Of a stretch of 16,023 nt of DNA, positions 12,921 to 16,023 are shown in pieces (the first letter of the stretch is position 1; the number at the start of each line of letters is the position of its first letter). The notes beneath the pieces were generated by a model. That model saw nothing but the letters and a program-made list of their open reading frames with translations. It was not told where the DNA came from and searched no databases. Position numbers and translations under genes: made by a program. The DNA comes from an uncultured Eubacteriaceae bacterium. Its GTDB lineage: Bacteria > Bacillota > Clostridia > Eubacteriales > Eubacteriaceae. The DNA lies in the NCBI GenBank assembly GCA_947625585.1, contig CANQOZ010000021.1, forward strand, positions 1 through 16,023. Direction: 5' to 3'.

Positions 12921-14819
12921 TTACATTCGATCCAACTCAATAAGATATGAACTATGTTCTGGTAATTCTAGTTCAACATTATCATCCTCAAGATTTTTAT
13001 AACTTAATTCTTGATTCAAAAGATCTCTTTTCTTTGATAATTGAGCTCCTAATTGTTTTAAATCCAATGTAATTTTTTCCCGATTATCACTCTTTGACAT
13101 TATAGCCAAGACAATACTATCTTTGTAAAGTCTAGCTAAAGCAAGTACGTCATCTTTAGCATAAATAAACTTCATACCACCATATTTTAAAGCTGGTATT
13201 GATGTTTTCAGATGAGCTAAAGTTTTATAAAGTTTAAAAGTTTTTGAATTTTCAAAGTCACTTTTCCAAGGCATTGGATATCTAGCTGTTTCATTACTTT
13301 CAGGTGATCCGCCAATATCAATTTCGTCTCCGTAATAAATAGACGGTGCACCTATTAGAGTAAATTGAAATATTACAGCTCCTTGATAATCCTTCATATT
13401 AATATTTTCTGTATGAAGTCTAGAAACATCATGACTATCAAGTAGATTGAATTGATTTTCTGCTAAAACAAATGGCATTTTTGCAAGATAATCAACAATT
13501 CTTTTCCTAACCTCTGCAGCAGTAATTTTCATCTGATATTTAGCTAAATCAGGCCTTCGTTCTAACATTAATTCTGGAGCACCTACAAATTGTCTAAAAA
13601 TTCTAGCACATCCAAAATAGTTCATAGCTGAATCCCATTCGTTTCCTTGTAAACTTTCAGCGCAGTCTTCCCAATCTTCAGCTAAAATATAGGCATCTTT
13701 ATTAACACTTTTTATGGCATCTCTTATTTCAGGCCAAACATCATGTGCAAGTTGTAATTCATTATTTCTAGCAAAGACATCTGCTACATCAAAACGCCAT
13801 CCATCAATATTATATGGAGGTTTTAACCATTTCTTTAGAACTGAATTTTCATCTTTATAAACAATGTTTTTTAAATCTTCTGATGTATAATTTAACGTTG
13901 GCAAACTATCAAGGTTCCACCAAGCTTTGTAAGTATTGTCATCATTAAAAAAATAGAAATTTCGTTCAATACTATCAGGGTTATTATAGGCTCCAATTGA
14001 TTTATCATAGAAAATACCATCTCGGTTAAACCAAATATGATTTCTACCTGTATGATTAATAGAGATATCAAGTATTAATTTAATTCCATTTTTATGACAA
14101 GCTTTAGACAACTCTTCTAATGCTTTATCTCCACCAAAATGTTCATCAACTTTAAAGTAGTCAATACAGTCATATTTATGAACGCTTGGAGCTTCAAATA
14201 TTGGGTTTAAGTATAAAGCTGTTATTCCTAGATCTTTAAGGTAGGGAATTTTTTGAGTTATTCCTTCTAGGTCACCACCATAAAAATCTAGACAATGACC
14301 ATGTTCATAATCCAAAGGAATTTCATCCCAATTATCATAATGAAGTGACGTATTAGATCCATCAAAGATTTCACCTGCTTGAACATCATTATCAGGATTT
14401 CCGTTATTAAATCTTTCAGGAAAGATTTGATAAAAAACACTTTCTTTAACCCAAGATGGTTGATCATAGTCAGCTATTAAAACAAAATCGTCATTCGGTT
14501 CAACAAAAAAAGTTGAAATTTCCTTTTGATTGTAAAAGTATAATGTATCATTATCACTTAAAATAAAATGATACTGCAATCGAGGCTGATTTATCGTAAT
14601 TTCACAGCTATAATAAATGAATGGATTTTCAGTTTTGTCTTTTGTAAGTTCAACCAACTCTCTTGTACCATTTACTAACAAATGAAGATAAACATGTTCA
14701 ATAGGAGAATCTTGATAAAAACGAATTGAAATTTTAACTTTATCATTAAGCTTTGGACATGGGATACTTACAAAGCAATCTGTTCCATCGGAATATACAC
14801 TATTTAACCAATTATTCAT
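12921..14819 (-). CDS. Cytosolic GH13 enzyme, cyclomaltodextrinase/neopullulanase type
   Basis: A 632-residue alpha-amylase superfamily hydrolase predicted to cut maltodextrins, cyclodextrins or pullulan. There is no signal peptide, so it acts on imported oligosaccharides. Residues 1-115 form a CBM34-like N-domain, the module that drives dimer formation in this subfamily. The (beta/alpha)8 barrel begins at SVFYQIFPERFNNG (127-140). The four GH13 regions are DISINH (251-256), GWRFDVADV with nucleophile D344, AEDWE with acid/base E381, and DSHD with D464. All catalytic residues are intact. The beta-rich C domain follows 545. The length is slightly above the usual 580-590. AAAGGA before the ATG supports the start, and a TATAAT lies at 14860-14855 on the minus strand. 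It is convergent with clpB and divergent from valS. Exact substrate specificity cannot be read here. Confidence 0.92.
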   Translation of the reverse strand: MNNWLNSVYSDGTDCFVSIPCPKLNDKVKISIRFYQDSPIEHVYLHLLVNGTRELVELTKDKTENPFIYYSCEITINQPRLQYHFILSDNDTLYFYNQKEISTFFVEPNDDFVLIADYDQPSWVKESVFYQIFPERFNNGNPDNDVQAGEIFDGSNTSLHYDNWDEIPLDYEHGHCLDFYGGDLEGITQKIPYLKDLGITALYLNPIFEAPSVHKYDCIDYFKVDEHFGGDKALEELSKACHKNGIKLILDISINHTGRNHIWFNRDGIFYDKSIGAYNNPDSIERNFYFFNDDNTYKAWWNLDSLPTLNYTSEDLKNIVYKDENSVLKKWLKPPYNIDGWRFDVADVFARNNELQLAHDVWPEIRDAIKSVNKDAYILAEDWEDCAESLQGNEWDSAMNYFGCARIFRQFVGAPELMLERRPDLAKYQMKITAAEVRKRIVDYLAKMPFVLAENQFNLLDSHDVSRLHTENINMKDYQGAVIFQFTLIGAPSIYYGDEIDIGGSPESNETARYPMPWKSDFENSKTFKLYKTLAHLKTSIPALKYGGMKFIYAKDDVLALARLYKDSIVLAIMSKSDNREKITLDLKQLGAQLSKKRDLLNQELSYKNLEDDNVELELPEHSSYLIELDRM

Positions 14820-14843
14820 AATTATTCCTTTATTTTATTTAAG

Positions 14844-14872
14844 TTGATAATATTATTATAAATGAATATAGT
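14844..14872 (+). promoter_or_regulatory. Promoter of valS
   Basis: TTGATA (14844-14849, 5/6) and TATAGT (14867-14872, 5/6) are exactly 17 bases apart. The expected start near 14879 leaves a leader of about 27 bases, long enough for the GAGAGGA site only. A minus-strand TATAAT for the divergent GH13 gene lies within the same spacer at 14855-14860. Confidence 0.7.
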
Positions 14873-14905
14873 ATTTTAACATTAAACTAGTTTGAGAGGA
14901 CATTT

Positions 14906-16023
14906 ATGCCTAAAGAAATGGATAAGGTTTACAATCCGAAACAAGTTGAAGATAGAATCTACCAGGAGTGGGAGGAAAAAGGTTACTTTAAACCGAATTC
15001 AAATGAAGATGTTAAATCTTTTACAATTATAATGCCTCCACCAAACGTAACTGGCCAACTCCATATGGGACATGCTTTTGATGAAACGTTACAAGATGTT
15101 TTAGTTCGTTATCATAGAATGCTAGGTGAAAATACTCTATGGATACCTGGAATGGACCATGCTTCTATTGCAACCGAAGTTAAAGTGGTAGATAAAATAA
15201 GAGAAGATGAAGGTAAAACAAAAGAGGAACTTGGTCGAGACGAATTTCTAAAACGTGCTTGGGATTGGGCAAATGAATATAAAGATACTATTAGAAATCA
15301 GCTAAAGAAGTTAGGAACAAGCTGTGATTGGGATAGGGAACGCTTTACTATGGATCAAAGTGTTTCTGAAGCTGTTAAAGAAACTTTTATTAATTTATAC
15401 AATGATGGGAAAATTTATAAGGGTTCAAGAATTATAAACTGGTGTCCTTCCTGTAAAACAGCTTTATCTGATGCTGAAGTTGAGTATGAAGAACAAGATG
15501 GTAAGCTCTGGTATATTAAATATCCATTTGTTGATTCAGAAGGATATGTTGAAGTTGCAACAACCAGACCGGAAACAATGCTTGGAGATACTGCTGTTGC
15601 AGTTAATCCTGATGATGAACGCTATCGAGATTATATTGGTAAAAATGTTAAATTACCATTAACGAATAGGGAAATTCCAATTATAGCAGATGAATATGTT
15701 GATATGGAATATGGTACCGGCGCTGTAAAAATAACTCCAGCACATGATCCAAATGACTATGAAGTTGGAAAACGTCATAATCTAGAAGAAATCAACATAA
15801 TGAATGAAGATGGATCCTTAAATATTTTAGCTGGTGAAGATTATGCTAATTTAGATCGATATGAAGCTCGTAACAAAGTTGTTGATGATCTCAAAGAACA
15901 AGACCTTTTAACAAAAATAGAAGATATTAACCATAACGTTGGTACTTGCTACCGTTGTCATACAACTGTTGAAACTATGACAAGTGAACAGTGGTTTGTA
16001 GCAATGGAAGAATTAGCTAAAAA
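14906..16023 (+). CDS. valS: Valyl-tRNA synthetase, N-terminal part (runs off the window)
   Basis: The frame is open from ATG at 14906 to the window end (372 full codons of a protein usually near 880), so the C-terminal half is missing from the window. The class I synthetase signature is PPPNVTGQLHMGH, with HMGH at 53-56 as the HIGH motif. GMDHASIATE follows. CPSC (180-183) begins a zinc-like knuckle. The CP1 editing domain is marked by TTRPETMLGDTAVAV (219-233) and AHDPND with D281, and removes mischarged Thr. A second CxxC (CYRC) appears near the end. GAGAGGA 6 bases before the ATG fixes the start. The KMSKS loop would lie outside the window. The gene charges tRNA-Val in the cytoplasm. The editing-site PETMLGD motif distinguishes it from IleRS and LeuRS in context. 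Confidence 0.96.
   Translation, partial: MPKEMDKVYNPKQVEDRIYQEWEEKGYFKPNSNEDVKSFTIIMPPPNVTGQLHMGHAFDETLQDVLVRYHRMLGENTLWIPGMDHASIATEVKVVDKIREDEGKTKEELGRDEFLKRAWDWANEYKDTIRNQLKKLGTSCDWDRERFTMDQSVSEAVKETFINLYNDGKIYKGSRIINWCPSCKTALSDAEVEYEEQDGKLWYIKYPFVDSEGYVEVATTRPETMLGDTAVAVNPDDERYRDYIGKNVKLPLTNREIPIIADEYVDMEYGTGAVKITPAHDPNDYEVGKRHNLEEINIMNEDGSLNILAGEDYANLDRYEARNKVVDDLKEQDLLTKIEDINHNVGTCYRCHTTVETMTSEQWFVAMEELAK

Noticed and set aside
12817..13002. Plus-strand ORF of 61 codons across the clpB end
   Set aside because: It crosses the strong terminator at 12897-12920 and overlaps two real genes.
15471..15662. Plus-strand ORF of 63 codons
   Set aside because: It is an out-of-frame shadow of valS, whose frame is open through this region with TTRPETMLGD visible.

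Overview
The window is AT-rich DNA with Gram-positive style ribosome binding sites, TTGNNN-17-TANAAT promoters, intrinsic terminators and class-typical genes (ChW repeats, a NusG domain II protein next to a Gx transporter, AGCS and AI-2E family transporters, ClpB, a cytosolic GH13 enzyme, ValS). This points to a low-GC, probably anaerobic Bacillota of Clostridia type. The sequence does not support a species call.

Layout. 1-245 holds the end of one gene and a 50-codon gene. Their codon use is richer in C- and G-ending codons than the rest of the window. They are followed by a hairpin and then by two families of short, helically phased direct repeats (310-380) beside the 3' end of a tRNA-Trp gene. 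I read this as the end of an integrated element at tRNA-Trp. tRNA-Trp and tRNA-Lys (minus strand) share a clear promoter. 778-3553 is a minus-strand operon: flavodoxin, lipoprotein, then a secreted GH5 cellulase with three ChW repeats and a CBM2. A tRNA-Leu with its own promoter sits just upstream.

3769-5761 is a plus-strand operon: a membrane-anchored NusG-domain-II protein, a Gx transporter (annotated in databases as heptaprenyl diphosphate synthase component I) and a malic enzyme. After a 258-base leader region comes an AGCS sodium:alanine/glycine symporter. It overlaps the tail of a convergent AI-2E family permease, with a bidirectional terminator inside both coding ends.

8708-12887 is the least ordinary part. 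An unrecognised minus-strand protein has an FG/Q/N-rich middle, an STI1-like helical segment and an acidic tail. It is divergent from a ribbon-helix-helix regulator that carries a large uncharacterised C-terminal region, and that regulator is followed 14 bases later by clpB. No CIRCE element was seen upstream, so local control of clpB by the RHH protein is a reasonable hypothesis.

The right side holds a convergent cytosolic GH13 enzyme of the cyclomaltodextrinase/neopullulanase type and, divergent from it, the first 372 codons of valS. The valS gene has a strong promoter and a leader too short for a T-box.

Together the carbohydrate genes (secreted cellulase, cytosolic maltodextrin hydrolase) and the malic enzyme suggest a polysaccharide-using fermenter. 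Most of the rest is housekeeping. The best candidates for something undescribed are the STI1-like protein / RHH regulator / ClpB neighbourhood and the att-like region at tRNA-Trp.
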